Part shown: piece after piece, positions 22,334 to 33,232 of the stretch
Position numbering within the stretch: the first letter of the stretch is position 1
Layout of the letters: the number at the start of each line of letters is the position of its first letter
Assembly: GCF_047511655.1 (NCBI RefSeq)
Contig: NC_133386.1
Location: 131,505,866-131,569,865 of the forward strand
DNA: 64,000 bases
Source of the DNA: Castor canadensis
Taxonomy: Eukaryota; Chordata; Mammalia; Rodentia; Castoridae
Direction: 5' to 3'
Translations under genes and position numbers: made by a program
The notes under the pieces: model-generated
What the model was told of the DNA's origin: nothing
The model's input: the letters and a program-made list of their open reading frames with translations, nothing else
Database searches by the model: none

Positions 22334-22480
22334 GGGATTAGGTTGTGGCATGGTTCACAACTGAATTGTATATTTTTTTTCCTGAATTGTAAACTTTATT
22401 TTTTTCTGAATTGTATACTTTAAATGACTGAACAATGTGGTATGTGAATTTTATCTTAATAAAGCTGGATTTTTAAAAAG
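22334..22480 (+). mobile_element. Old LINE-1 3' terminus, sense
   Basis: 'Actgaattgtatac...ttaaatgactgaacaatgtgg tatgtgaattttatcttaataaag' ends the copy that began at 19640. 'Ctgaattgtatactttaaa' and related phrases are locally duplicated (22361-22420). Confidence 0.65.
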
Positions 22481-23048
22481 TACAGTTTCATGTTAGAAAA
22501 TTTCAGAAATACAAAAAAATGGTAAAAGAGAAAAGTGATCACTCAATCAAACTGATTGGGTAGAACCATTGTCAACATGTAAGTATATTTTCTCCCAGTA
22601 TTTTATCTAAGAAATTTTTTTACAGGATAGTGAATATCCTTAAATTTTACATTCTTTCATAAGCATTTCTCATGCCATTAAAAAATCCTTGCAAATATCA
22701 TATTCAATTTCATAGATACACCACAATGAACTTATTACAGTATGCTTGTTTTACTCGTCCCATTTTTAGGTTATTTCCCTACCTGTATAGATCTCCAGTT
22801 TACAGTGACTCAACTTTACCATGGTGAAAAGCATAGCCATACAATCATTCTGTTTTTCACTTTCACTATAGTATTCGACAAATGACATGAGCTCTTCAAT
22901 ACTTTATTATAAAATGGGTTTGTGTTCCAAGAATCTACCCAACTGTAGCTAGTGTAAATGTTCTGAGCACATTTAAGGTAATCTAGGCTGAGCTATTATG
23001 TTTGGTAGATGAGGTATATTAAATGCATTTTATTTGTTTATTTAGCTA
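22481..23048. other. Ancient repeat-like stretch, unassigned
   Basis: 22490-22860 reads like a very old LINE/DNA-element tail ('accattgtcaacatgtaagtatattttctcccag', 'taccatggtgaaaagc'). The family cannot be assigned. Confidence 0.3.
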
Positions 23049-23452
23049 CTTGTTTTGTGGTACTAGGATTTGAATTCAGGGCTTCATTCTTTGAGCCAGG
23101 CTGCCTGTGCTTTTTATTTTTGTTATTTTGGAGATAGGGTCTCACTTTTTGCTGGGGCCAGCGCGGACCACACACAATCCTCCTATTTTATACCTACCAC
23201 TGTTGCTGGAATGATAGATACCTGCCACCACACCCAACTGTTTTCCATTGAGATGGGGTCTCACAAACTTTTTTTTTTTTTGTCTTTTTTTGGGAGTGGC
23301 CTGGACACAATCCTCTAGATCTCAGTCTTTCAGGTACCTTGGGATGACAGGCACATTCCACCACACACAGCTATTGACTGAAGTGAGGAATCCAGAGCTT
23401 GCCTCAAACTGCCATCTTCCTGATCTCTGTCTCCCAAGTAGCTAGCACCTGC
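23049..23452 (-). mobile_element. Long compound SINE, antisense, with internal T-tract
   Basis: Antisense ID unit, B1-like unit to 23230, a second unit around 23240-23270, a T-tract, then another B1-like unit ending 'aagtagctagcacc'. It may be a three-part SINE or two overlapping insertions. Confidence 0.7.
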
Positions 23453-24070
23453 CTTTCTATGCATGTTTGAGTTACAATATTTTCAACATGCAATGTGTTT
23501 CTCAGATGTAATTCCATAGTAAGTCATGGAACATTTGTATTTGCTTTCCGATCAACAAATGAGAACTCAAATTTTGAAAGCTTTCAACTAGATTCTTGTT
23601 GAAAATTCTTTTTACTAGTTCCCAAGATGACAAATCCAAGCTGCAGTCCATTTTCTCCCACATGACAAATATGGTACCATTTCACAACTGCAAAGGAAAA
23701 GTTGAAACCAAGTGTATAGGCTCACCACAAGTTAAGTGATCTTCTGACCTACAATTTACTTTTGTCTTTTCTTCTGATCCATAGTCAAACATGCTATCCA
23801 CTGGGACACTGACCTATGCCCTACTTCTTGGCATTTCTTACAGCTGGCCGTAGCTATAACAGCTCCTCAAAACTTTTGCAAAACTTGGTTAAATAAAAAT
23901 CAGTTTACACAGGAATCAGCAAAAATGAACTGGCCAACAATTATAAACCAGGGTTGAGAATACAGAGTAGACTAGCATAGCTATTTTTTAACCTGGTATT
24001 TAACTGGCAAAATAAAATATGACAAGACACACTAAACAACAAGCCACCAAATGCATTTTTTGTTTTCTTT
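23453..24070. other. Unique stretch, nothing recognised
   Basis: AT-rich, no ORF and no young repeat. Confidence 0.35.
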
Positions 24071-24076
24071 CTTTCT

Positions 24077-24264
24077 TTTTTTTTTTCCCACAGCACTGGG
24101 GTTTGAACTCAGCACGTCATGCTTGCTAGGCAGGCACTCTACTACTTGAGCCACTCCAACAGGGTTGTGAAACTACTTGCCCTGGCTGGCTTGGAACCTC
24201 GATCCTCCTGATCTCTGCCTCCTGAGAAACTAGGATTATAGGCATGAGCCACTGGTGCCTGGCT
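24077..24264 (-). mobile_element. Compound B1-ID SINE, antisense
   Basis: Poly-T, 'ggggtttgaactcagcacgtcatgcttgc', antisense head 'catgagccactggtgcctggc'. The middle linker is deleted. Confidence 0.87.
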
Positions 24265-24389
24265 CTAAATTCATTTTCTAATAAATACTTAATAGACCCC
24301 TACCACTTGTCAGAAACTACCAAAGACAATAGAAGAGGACAAAACAGATGTATCTCAAGGTTCAAAATGGGTGTGACATGCAATAGCTA

Positions 24390-24765
24390 ACACCTAGATA
24401 TTTTTTACTCTGTCCTGACATTGTTTCTAATACTCCTTTTATTTTACTATATATTTTTTAATTTTATGTGCCCTAGGCATAAAACAGCATTGGCCCAGGC
24501 ATCAAGCTAAGAAGAACAAAGGACTGTCATCTGCTCTGCCCCTGACTGACATAAGAGCAACACCACCAACGAGAGCCTCTTTGCCCATTGCCAGGACATC
24601 CTAATATTCCTGAGGATTATCTTTTGAGACCGCCCTAACAGTCCTATGAATTGAGTTTACCTGTAGCCCTTGTTTATAGACAATGAAATTGACACAGTGA
24701 GTTAGGAATTTCACCCAAGGGCACCTAGATAATCAGCAGCCAGCCAAGGCTGGGATCCAGGCAGT
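24390..24765 (+). repeat. MIR/L2-like ancient repeat
   Basis: 'Tttatagacaatgaaattgacacagtgag...gggcacctagataatcagc...gggatccaggcagtctgg' is the typical MIR 3' half; 24400-24440 may be its start. Confidence 0.55.
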
Positions 24766-26630
24766 CTGGTGCCAGGGGCATGTTTGTATCTCCTGTGCCA
24801 AGCTGGCCTCACAGGAGCTTAGAGAAAGGCGCTGTGGTGGGCTGGCCTGTGGGCTCCCCGAGGGCAAGTGCTGTGTTTGGATTCACTCTGCTCCTGGAGT
24901 GTAGGAGTGAGACTACACTAATGGTGTAGGACACCATTAGAAGCCTGTAGGGTTTAGGCAATAGATTGACGTGGGGAAATCTGCAGAGGGAGGACAGACT
25001 GAGCTGGGAAACACCAGAGACCTGAGAAGAGATTGCTGCAAGGATCTGGTGAGTAAGCAGTAGCAATGGAGGGCAAGGGGAAAACAACAAATGATTAGCT
25101 GGTAGAGTCAACAGGATTGCAGAGAAACTTAGAGGAAGGGTTGAGGGAGACGGAGGGAGGTGGAGTTTCTTAGCCATTCCCAGCCACTGGGAAAACAAAA
25201 TTAATCTGGCTGCAGCAGGTGGGTAGTGGGTCAGAGCAGGAGGCAAAGAAACATTTCTGGACAAGGGCTTGAAAGGGCAAAGGAAATGAGGCAGAGGGAG
25301 ATAATCAGAGTGGCTGCACTTGGGTGCAGAGGTTGGGGAGGGGTGAAGTCAATTTATCAGACTGAGGATGGAAACTTGGGGGCCTAATATGCTGTAATGA
25401 GGCCTTTGGGGTTTATCCTAGTGACAACAGAAGTGTTCCAGGAAGGAAAAAAATGTTCAATTTCATGTTGTTAGGGAAAATGGGTTTTGGGATTTGGGAT
25501 TTTTTGCAGTGAGGAGAAGAGAAGGATCAGGCAAATCAATTTGAAGACTGGGCAAATAATCTGGGTAAAGGCTAGGAGAGTCAGGTTAAATTGCACCACA
25601 GTCTGGGCAATGCTGGCACTGCCTTCCGGGAGAGAACTCCAGGTTCTTTGTTTACTGAAAAACAGAGGGGAGCTGAGGTTTACAGGTCAGCTCCCAAGCC
25701 CCAAACATGCCACCTGGGAAGGTAAGTCACCACACGTAAGACCAGAGTCACCAGTCTTTGGTTAAGCACCAGGAAAGTTGTTACAATCTAAATTTCAGGG
25801 GACTGAGTAGTCATTGACTCGCCCTAAATGGATTATTTTTTTTGAATGGAATTAGAGAAGTCACTTGCCCTGTCAACGGGATTTCCTCCTTTCCATATTG
25901 CCTGCACTGAACCTCTTTGCCCTAACTCCTAAGAATCATTTCCATGGGTGCAATTTGGGGGTCTGATTTTCTCTTACCCTCCCAGGTCAGTTACCACCTA
26001 GATGCTGACCTGAATCTCTATCTCTAACCCACATCTGTCTCAGGGCTTTAGCTCTTAATTCAATAAGGATCATGTTTTGCTGCAGGTCATAGTGGAGGGC
26101 CCTTTTTTTTCTCAGGTGATAGAAAGCCCAGGGTCCTACCTCAGAGGCACCTACACCCACGGATACCCATTTAGAGGTGTTTGGTCAGAACAGGGGTCTC
26201 AAGGGTACTCACTGAGAGTCTGGGGAGACTGGTAAGAGAGATAGGAGGGTGACTATTTTAGCTGGGCATCTCATTGTCCCAAATAATATTGGTTTCTGTT
26301 AGGAAAGGCATCTCCCATAGGCTCACATTTCTAATTGTCTTCTGAACGGCTCTACTTAGCTAATTCCTAAGGATCTCAAATTCAGTGTGTTCTAAAATGA
26401 TCTCATCATTTTCCCTCCACACAGGCTTCTCTTCCAGTGGTTTCTTTACTGTGGTGAAATTCACAACTGTTGACCTAGTTGGCTAAAGAAAGAAAGCTTG
26501 ACTCCCCCTTTTCTAAGCTACATCTAATCAGTTATTGGCCTGGGTGGATTTTCTCTCCCTGGGAGTCTCCATGTTGAGCAAGACTCTTGGGTCATTTGTG
26601 AGACATTGTTAGGATTTATTAAAGACAAAT
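24766..26630. other. Unique intergenic stretch
   Basis: Nearly 1.9 kb with no young retroposons. Purine-rich around 25050-25400. ORFs here are short and lack domains. Candidate for non-coding function only by virtue of being repeat-poor. Confidence 0.35.
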
Positions 26631-26633
26631 CTA

Positions 26634-26740
26634 GGACTGGAAGTGTGGCTCAAGTGGTAGAGAGCCTGCTTTGCCAGTGCGAAGCCCACCTTGAGTTCAA
26701 ACTCTAGTCTTACCAAAAAAAAAAACAAAAACAAAAAAAA
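26634..26740 (+). mobile_element. ID SINE monomer
   Basis: 'Aggactggaagtgtggctcaagtggtagagagcctgctttg', 'gagttcaaactctagtcttacc', A/CA-rich tail. Confidence 0.82.
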
Positions 26741-26888
26741 TGCTAAATCAAGTTGGGCAACCAAATGGAACTATGTGAACTTGCTAGGAGTGGCAGCATA
26801 AACTGGTCGCCAGGCTATTTGGAGACACACACTCAGTGTCTGGCAAAGTTGAAGATGTGCATATTATGTAATTCAACAAATACACTCC

Positions 26889-27092
26889 TTGCTGGGCACT
26901 GGTGGTCCATGCCTGTAATCCTAGCTACTCAGGAAGTAGAGATCAGGAGGATCGTGGTTCGAAGCCAGCTCGGGCAAATAGTTCATGAGACCCTATCTCA
27001 AAAAAAAACCTCATCACTAAAAAGGGCTGGTGGAGTGGTTCAAGGTATAGGCCCTGAGTCAAGCCCCAGTACCACAAACAAACAAAAAAACA
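26889..27092 (+). mobile_element. Compound B1-ID SINE
   Basis: Head 'tgctgggcactggtggtccatg', shortened ID part 'ggttcaaggtataggccctg', tail (CAAA)n. Flanked by 'aacaaatacactcct' (26875-26889) and 'aacaaatacactcct' (27090-27104): a 15-bp perfect TSD. Confidence 0.92.
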
Positions 27093-27269
27093 AATACACT
27101 CCTAGCAATATGTCCTTCCCCCAAAGTCAGTGTCTCAGTACAGGTCATCATTGCCTATACCCTCTGAGAAAAGTCTTCTCTGAGCCCAGCTCCCAACCTC
27201 TTTACATTTTGAAGGCCAGAGGGATCTGTCTTGAACTCAAAACTATCAACATCCTCTTCCAAATGAACA

Positions 27270-27600
27270 AATAGCTTTCAGTGATTCTCTATGATCTGTA
27301 GGATAAGGTCAGACTCTGACATGACTGGCAAGGGTCTTTGTGATCTGGTCCCCGACCACCTCTTAGGGCTTGTTGCTGCATTCCTAAAATACTTTCCCTT
27401 CCTTAAAACAGCCTCTGTTATCCTCTTGCTCCTGGACTTCTGTGAACATTGTCCCTTCCTGTTGAGAATCTGCCCTTTTCACCCTCCACACTCCCCCAGA
27501 CATTTTCTTATCTTTTAGCCTTCCTCCAGAAACTTCCCAATCTCTCACTTGAATTCTTACCACTGTATTGGAACCATCAGTTTACTGTGTTGGTAACCTG
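27270..27600 (+). repeat. L2-like ancient LINE fragment
   Basis: 'Ggataaggtcagactctgacatg...ggtctttgtgatctggtccccgacc...tctgttatcctcttgctcctgg' resembles an L2 3' coding end. The frame is decayed. Confidence 0.55.
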
Positions 27601-27949
27601 CAGGATCCACAGCTCAGGAACTTCACATCAGAGTCTCAGTGAGTGATGTTCCACTACAGAACTAAAAGTTCCAGATGCTGGGGCCCCAGGAGCCTCCATG
27701 TTGAGCACACAGCTTTGGTCATTTGTGAGATAAAAGGTCCTAAAACCTCATCTTGAGAAACACTGAACCAAGTTGCAGATGACCTTAGTGCAAGAAAAGT
27801 GTCTTGGTCCCCAGTGTCCCCCCAGTGCCTAGCACAGAGGCAAGCATAGAGTGGGCCATCTATCTACTGCCAAACCTTTTGGTTTTCCTCTTCATGACCC
27901 TCTCATCCACATAAAATAATATTACTTCTTATAGGGTAGCGGAAACTTT

Positions 27950-28190
27950 GATGTCAGATAGGTCAGTCACTTAGTCAATTACTCTCTTTCAGTGATTCTC
28001 CACTGCTTTGGAATGAAGTCCAAACCTCCTGACAGACTTGGGATTAGAATCCAGCAGTGCCTCTTGTTATCTGAGACTTTGAGCAATTTGCTTCAATTGT
28101 ATATGCCTTGACTCCCTCACCTGAAAAACCGAACTAATATTTGTACCAACCTCTTACAGTTGCTATTAGGAATAAAAAAATAAGATAATG
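27950..28190 (+). repeat. MIR-like ancient repeat
   Basis: 'Ttagaatccagcagtgcc...ctgagactttgagcaatttgc...cttgactccctcacctg...ataagataatgag' is a MIR core. The compound SINE at 28198 follows. Confidence 0.6.
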
Positions 28191-28197
28191 AGTTTAA

Positions 28198-28422
28198 GCT
28201 AGGCTGGTGGCTCACACCTATAATCCTAGCTACTCAAGAGGCAGAAATCAGGAGGATCACTGTTTGCGGCCAGCCAGGGGAAAATAGTTCAAGAAACCCT
28301 ATCTTGAAAATACCCCACACAGAACAGGGCTGGCAGAGTGGCTGAAGTGGTAGAGCACCTGCCTAGCAAACGTGAGGCCCAGAGTTCAAACCCCAGTACT
28401 GCCAGAAAAAAAAAGAGAAAGA
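28198..28422 (+). mobile_element. Compound B1-ID SINE
   Basis: Head starts 'ggctggtggctcacacctataatcc', complete ID part with A box 'tggctgaagtggtagag', A/GAAA tail. Confidence 0.88.
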
Positions 28423-28734
28423 AAGAAACTTTCAAAAGCTCTATTAAAGATAAATCTATTTGGCACCAGGTAGAACAACATGAGATTTCATGCATTGCTA
28501 GTAGCAATCTCTGTGAACAATGTCTAACAAAGGTGAAGATGTATGTACTGGGATTCAACGAACATGCTCCTATGGAAATGCCACATGAAAACCTTTCTAC
28601 AATTAGTTTATACAAATAAAATTTAACTAAAGCAAAACAAAAAAAGAATTCTTTTATATTGCTCCATGTTCCTTAAATAGAGTATTGTTATTTCAGATTT
28701 TTTAGAAAAAGTAAAAAAAAAAAAATTCGAAATA

Positions 28735-28990
28735 TGCCCTTAGGGATATTTGCTAAAAAATTCTTACACCTGTGTATTAAAAGACATGTACACCACTGTT
28801 AATTGCATGATTATTTGACTAGAAGAATGCTTAAATGAACTGGAGTCTAATCATAAAATGAAATAACATGCAGCAATTATAATGAATGAACCTCAAAAAC
28901 ATACGGAGAAAAAAAAAGAAAGCTGCAGAATAGTCACAATAGGATAACATTTACATGAAACTTAAAACATGCAAAACAAACCACCTAGTT
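28735..28990 (+). mobile_element. Old L1M-like 3' segment, sense
   Basis: 'Cactgttaattgcatgattatttg...aacatgcagcaattataatgaatg...agctgcagaatagtcac...catttacatgaaac' follows the order of an old L1M ORF2 end/3' UTR. The piece at 30818 appears to continue or repeat this family. Confidence 0.5.
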
Positions 28991-29043
28991 TTATGGATCC
29001 ATCCTTACATACCTCATAAAGACTCACATAAATTCATACTCTC

Positions 29044-29254
29044 TGGCCAGGTGCCTGCAATCCTAACTACTTAGGAAGCAGAGATCAGGAGGATTGTGGT
29101 TCAAAGCCAGCCTGGGCAAATAGTTTATTGGACCCTATTTTGAAAAATACCCAACCAAAAAAGGGCTGATGGAGTGGCTCAAGTGGTAGAACACCTGCCT
29201 AGCAAGCCTGAGGCCCTGAGTTCAAGCCCCAGTACCACCACCAAAAAAAAAAAG
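29044..29254 (+). mobile_element. Compound B1-ID SINE (head shortened)
   Basis: 'Ggccaggtgcctgcaatcctaactac' lacks the 'agtggctcac' segment; full ID part and poly-A. Confidence 0.87.
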
Positions 29255-29340
29255 TAGTCATGGAGGAAGAATTCTACAAAGACCTTCAACTATGTATTTA
29301 ATGCTTTCTTTCTTGAAGAACAACAGAGCTGAAGCAAATA

Positions 29341-29637
29341 CAGGTGAGTATCCCTTATTGGAAAATGCTTGGAACCAGAAGTGCTTTTGCTTTGGGATTG
29401 CTTTCAGATTCTGGAATATTGCATGAACACACTGAGATACCTTGGGGTATCGCATGAAATCCCTTTGTGTTTCATATACATCTTATATACAGAGTCTGAG
29501 CTGAATTTTAATTTCAAATAAAATTTTAGTGCACCTGCATTTTGACTGCAACTGGTCACACAGGTCTTGGTTGTTGCTCAAAGGGCTCCAGGTTTTTAGG
29601 GTGTCTTGGATTTTTCTGTTTGGGCATGCTCAACATG
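29341..29637 (+). mobile_element. MER2-like (Tigger family) DNA transposon
   Basis: Left end CAGGTGAGTATCCCTTATTGG and right end GGGCATGCTCAACATG form imperfect inverted repeats flanked by TA on both sides (29339-29340 and 29638-29639). The internal phrases 'gcttggaaccagaagtgctt', 'ccttggggtatcgcatg' and 'gtgtttcatatacatcttatatac' match the MER2 layout. Confidence 0.78.
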
Positions 29638-29763
29638 TACTGGAAAATGCTCGGATGTGATTAAGCTGGATGGTGAATGTCTACAGGTTAGTTATGTTTC
29701 TATTTTTGTGTGTGTCTTAAATACCTAATAATTTGTAAAGGCTTAGATAAGAACAAGGCTACA

Positions 29764-30000
29764 AGCTGGTGTCAGTGGCTCACGTCTGTAATCCTAGCTA
29801 CTCAGGAGGCAGAGATCAGGAAGATTGTGGTTCGAAGCCAGTCTGGGCAAATAGTTCCACGGGGCCCTATCTCGAAAAAAAACCCTTCACCAAAAAAAGG
29901 GTTTGTGGAGTGGCTCAAGGTGTAGGCCGTGAGTTCAAGCCCCAGTACCACAAAAAAAAAAAAAAAAAAAGAAAGAAAGAAAGAAAGAAAGAAAGAACAA
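29764..30000 (+). mobile_element. Compound B1-ID SINE with (GAAA)n tail
   Basis: Head 'ctggtgtcagtggctcacgtctg', ID part 'gtttgtggagtggctcaaggtgtaggccg', A(18) and (GAAA)7 at 29951-29998. Flanked by 'aagaacaaggctacaagc' before and 'aagaacaaggctgcaaag' after, a TSD of about 13-15 bp. Confidence 0.93.
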
Positions 30001-30535
30001 GGCTGCAAAGAGGGACTTGGGGGGTCCAGAAATATTCCCAACTGTCCCTTGAGCCATCCCTGTAGCCTGCAGTCTGACCAGCTGCCTCCCTCAGCCTCTT
30101 GGCTGCTTGGGGCCAATGCTGACCAGACCCTGGTCAAGGCCAAGGGATTGCTGGGCATCTGTGGGCCTGGAGTCTAGCAAGCCCTGGATACATGCATGAC
30201 AGTCTGCAACTCCCTCGCCCCTAAAGCAGGGCACTGTCATCCCGGTGCCACCGAGCCAGATTAGTCCTGGAGCGGGGCCCAGTCAGAAACCTTTATATCT
30301 GACTGTTGCTCTATCCAGCTCTGGTCAAGGTGAAGGCCTCAGCGATGGGAAGGCTGGGGCCAGCAGCCCAAGCACCCCCACCGGCCTTACCCTGTCAGGT
30401 TCCCTGGTTCCCAATTCTGCTTCATGCATGTCTTGTGGTGAGTGGCACAATCTCATCCTCACTACGGCAAGCCTCAGCTGGGGGGAACAGATGCTGCACA
30501 GACCCACTTAAAAAGAATTCATCTTAGCTTGGCTT
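30001..30535. other. Unique GC-richer stretch
   Basis: About 530 bp, moderately GC-rich with several CpGs. Two overlapping short ORFs have no domain. No splice context is recognised. Confidence 0.35.
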
Positions 30536-30539
30536 TTTC

Positions 30540-30614
30540 CCTCGGGGGGGAGGAAGGGGATCGAACCCAGGGCCTTGCATGTGAGGCTCTATTACTGAGT
30601 GATACCCACGGCCC
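30540..30614 (-). mobile_element. ID element, antisense (classic type)
   Basis: 'Gggatcgaacccagggccttgcatg...gagtgatacccacggcccc' is an antisense ID with B box GGTTCGATCC. Confidence 0.75.
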
Positions 30615-30746
30615 CTCAAACGCTTTTAGAGTACCGAGAACTTGTAAACCACCTGAACTCCATCACTATGATCAGATCTGTATTCATGGATGTGAAAAGA
30701 TGCAATGTGACATAAGATATTGACAAGCGCAAAAAGCAGACTATAG

Positions 30747-30815
30747 GACTGGTGGAGCATGTCTAACAAGTGTGAGGCCCCGAGTTCAAATCCCTGTGTG
30801 GCTTAAAAAATAACA
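30747..30815 (+). mobile_element. ID SINE fragment
   Basis: 'Aggactggtggagcatgtctaacaagtgtgaggccccgagttcaaatccc' with an internal deletion of the A-box side. Confidence 0.72.
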
Positions 30816-30817
30816 AG

Positions 30818-31030
30818 CAGGTTATATAAAACAGTATGTGTAATGTAGTCCCATTTTTAATTTTTAGTTATGTGTTTGGATGCATAGAAAAAGTAAAAAA
30901 TGAGTATCCATGTAAAATGGAATTAGGAGTAATTCTCATTACAGTGTGTTTTAATTGGTTTTTAAAGCTAAGTGGTTTTCTTTTAAAGTACACATGTTTA
31001 AAAATTCATCAAATTCAAATTTGAATAATA
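30818..31030 (+). mobile_element. Old L1M-like 3' segment, sense
   Basis: 'Aacagtatgtgtaatgtagtcccatttttaa...gtgtttggatgcatagaaaaag' is old L1M 3' UTR text. Confidence 0.45.
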
Positions 31031-31189
31031 CTCAAACAAAATCTTCCTATTAACCTCTTCCTCAGCTTCCTCCCCATTGGAGGACTTTTATATTGAAACA
31101 AAAGGACATTTACATTTTGATGTATAAATTAATAAAATATTGATTTCTGAGTTTGTTCAATTAAGAGACTTGAGAGTCTTTGGCAGGGG

Positions 31190-31355
31190 AAGAAGTCAGA
31201 TTTGGAGTCAGTCAGGATTTTTAACTATAGCTCTGCCATTAGATATGGTTTTGAGCCAGTCACCAAACCTTTCTAATTCTCAGTTTTCTCTTCTTTAAAA
31301 TGGGGATAATACCTCATCTCAGCATTTTGTTGTAAAGATGAGATGATATAATATG
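31190..31355 (+). repeat. MIR ancient SINE
   Basis: 'Gatttggagtcagtcagg...agctctgccattagatatgg...ccagtcaccaaacctttc...aaaatggggataatacc' is a well preserved MIR core and 3' part. Confidence 0.72.
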
Positions 31356-31558
31356 TGTCCAGGCATGGTAGTGCACACTGGGTTATGGAATCCCAGCTAC
31401 TTGAGAGACAGAGGCAGGAAGATCTTGGATGTGAGGCCAGCCCTGGCAGAGTTAGCAAGGCCCTATCTCAAAAACAAACTAAAGGGACTGGGGTGGGGCT
31501 CCAGTGATAGAGCTTGAGGCTTTGAGCTCAATTTCCGGTACCACACACACACACACAC
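31356..31558 (+). mobile_element. B1-like plus ID compound SINE with (CA)n tail
   Basis: Head 'tccaggcatggtagtgcacac...gatcttggatgtgaggccag', then 'gggactggggtggggctccagtgatagag', B box 'gagctcaatttccgg', and a (CA)n run 31541-31558. The head differs from the commonest compound type. Confidence 0.8.
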
Positions 31559-31591
31559 AAAGATGCGATAACGTGTGTAAAAAACTACGAT

Positions 31592-31805
31592 TGAGCCAGG
31601 CACCTGAAATCCTTGCTACTTGGGGGGCTGAGACTGGGATGATCACAGTTTGAGGCCAGCCTTGGCAAATAGTTCACATGACCCCATTTCTAAAATAACC
31701 AGAGCAAAATGGACTGGAGGTGTGGCTCAAACTGTAGAGTGCCTGCTTTGCAAGTGCAAAGTCCTGAGTTTAAACCCTACTCCCACCAAAAAAAAAAAAA
31801 AAAAA
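31592..31805 (+). mobile_element. Compound B1-ID SINE
   Basis: 'Gagccaggcacctgaaatccttgctac', ID part 'ggactggaggtgtggctcaaactgtagag', A tail. The ID part is of the 'ctggaggtgtggctcaa...ctgctttgcaagtg' subtype seen also at 21389, 32979 and 33600. Confidence 0.87.
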
Positions 31806-31975
31806 CCAGTACTGTTGAGCACATGTAAATGGCCTGCAAATGCCAGCTGCCATCACTATTACAGGTTTGTGGCACACCAACTGGCAGTCAGTCTCCAGGA
31901 ATGCCTGTTAGACACCAGGACTGATAGTCCATCTATTTGGCAAGGAACAATTTCTGAGATTAAAAGCAGGTATAG

Positions 31976-32064
31976 GCCGGCAGAGGGACTCAAGTGATAG
32001 AGTGCCTGCCTAGCAAGCATGAAGCTGGAGTTCAAATTCCAGTACCACATATACACACACACAA
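31976..32064 (+). mobile_element. ID SINE monomer
   Basis: 'Ggccggcagagggactcaagtgatagag', 'ggagttcaaattccagtaccac', (AC)n tail. Confidence 0.8.
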
Positions 32065-32087
32065 AAGCTGGTATAAAACAATTCCTA

Positions 32088-32196
32088 CCAGGTATGGTAG
32101 CACACATCTGTAATCCCACCACTCCAGAGCCTGAGGCAAGAGGATTGTGAGTTCAAAGCCAGCCTGGGCTACATAGTGAGACACACACACACAATT
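32088..32196 (+). mobile_element. B1-like SINE monomer
   Basis: 'Taccaggtatggtagcacacatctgtaatccc...ggattgtgagttcaaagccagcctgggctacatagtgag', (AC)n tail. Confidence 0.85.
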
Positions 32197-32650
32197 CTCT
32201 TCAAGGTGATTTGGGCTTTAAGGAGCCACAAATTCCTTTGTAGCTGGGCAACTGGGGTAAGGTGAAGGGGGCAGTATAGGAGAAGGGATAAGACGATGCT
32301 TTTGCTACACAGGGCTGTGGGCAAACCCAGATGCAGATGATCTGAGAAGTCTTCAAAAAAGCAAGCAGCCAGCTGAACAAAAGAAGGTAAGGAGCTGAGT
32401 CCAGGAGTGAGCAAGTTGCTACACATTTGGCCTTTGTGCAGAGCTCAATGTCCCTGTCTTCTTTGCATGAGCAATCTCCTGTGTGCATGTACTGACTAAT
32501 TAAACTTTGTGCAAGACACCAGGAGCCTTTGGATTATTATGACAGGAAATAGGGATGGGGCCAGGGATAGTAGGACAAGGTAAGGGACTAACAGACTAAC
32601 AGATTTACTGAAACTTGATTAAAATCCATTGACTCTCATTGAATCATTAC
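32197..32650. other. Unique stretch
   Basis: No recognised repeat and no conserved ORF. Confidence 0.3.
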
Positions 32651-32651
32651 A

Positions 32652-32851
32652 ATTTTTTTTTTTTTTTTTGGTTCTAGGGTTTGAACTCAGGGCCTTCCCT
32701 TGAACCACTCCACCAACCTTTTTTTTATGATGGGTTTTTTCAAGATAGGGTCTTGCAAACTATTTTCCCAGGCTGGCTTCGAACCACAATCCTCCTGATC
32801 TCTGCCTCTCAAGTAACTAGGGTTATAGGCGTGAGCCACCGGCACCCAGCC
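32652..32851 (-). mobile_element. Compound B1-ID SINE, antisense
   Basis: Poly-T, 'gggtttgaactcagggccttcccttgaaccactcc', antisense head to 'gagccaccggcacccagcc'. Confidence 0.9.
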
Positions 32852-32869
32852 TGACACTCCTTATTAGAC

Positions 32870-32975
32870 TCCTGTCTTCAGCCATTTACCCAGTTTTCTT
32901 CCTTGAACCCCAATTACTTAATCTGCAAAATGAGGCTCATAATATATACTTCATATGGCTGTCATAAGAAATGAA
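32870..32975 (+). repeat. MIR remnant
   Basis: 'Atttacccagttttcttccttg...cttaatctgcaaaatgaggctcataatatatac'; flanked on both sides by SINE insertions. Confidence 0.5.
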
Positions 32976-32978
32976 CTA

Positions 32979-33080
32979 GACTGGAGGCGTGGCTCAAGCA
33001 GTAGAACACCTGCTTTGCAAGCATGAAGCTCTGAGTTCAAACCCCAGTCCCACCAAAAAATAAAAATAAAAAAAAAAAGA
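32979..33080 (+). mobile_element. ID SINE monomer
   Basis: 'Gactggaggcgtggctcaagcagtagaacacctgctttgcaagc', 'gagttcaaaccccagtcccacc', A/TAAA tail. Confidence 0.85.
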
Positions 33081-33109
33081 ATGAATTAGATGAACACCAT
33101 AGCACATGT

Positions 33110-33232
33110 GCCCCTGCTGTATGTAATCATCTTAAGTGTCCCTAAACTCAATAGATAAATAAGTTATAATGTATTCATAAAACCAAATACTATACAGCCA
33201 CAAAAATGAGTGAATTAGAATTCTCTGCATCA
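33110..33232 (+). mobile_element. Old L1M-like 3' segment, sense
   Basis: 'Taagtgtccctaaactcaatagataaataagttataatg...tatacagccacaaaaatgagtgaattag'; continues in broken form after the SINEs (33837-33900 and 34030-34250). Confidence 0.6.

Noticed and set aside
29929-30177. Small Lys-rich ORFs around 29.8-30.2 kb
   Set aside because: Derived from SINE text and the (GAAA)n tail.
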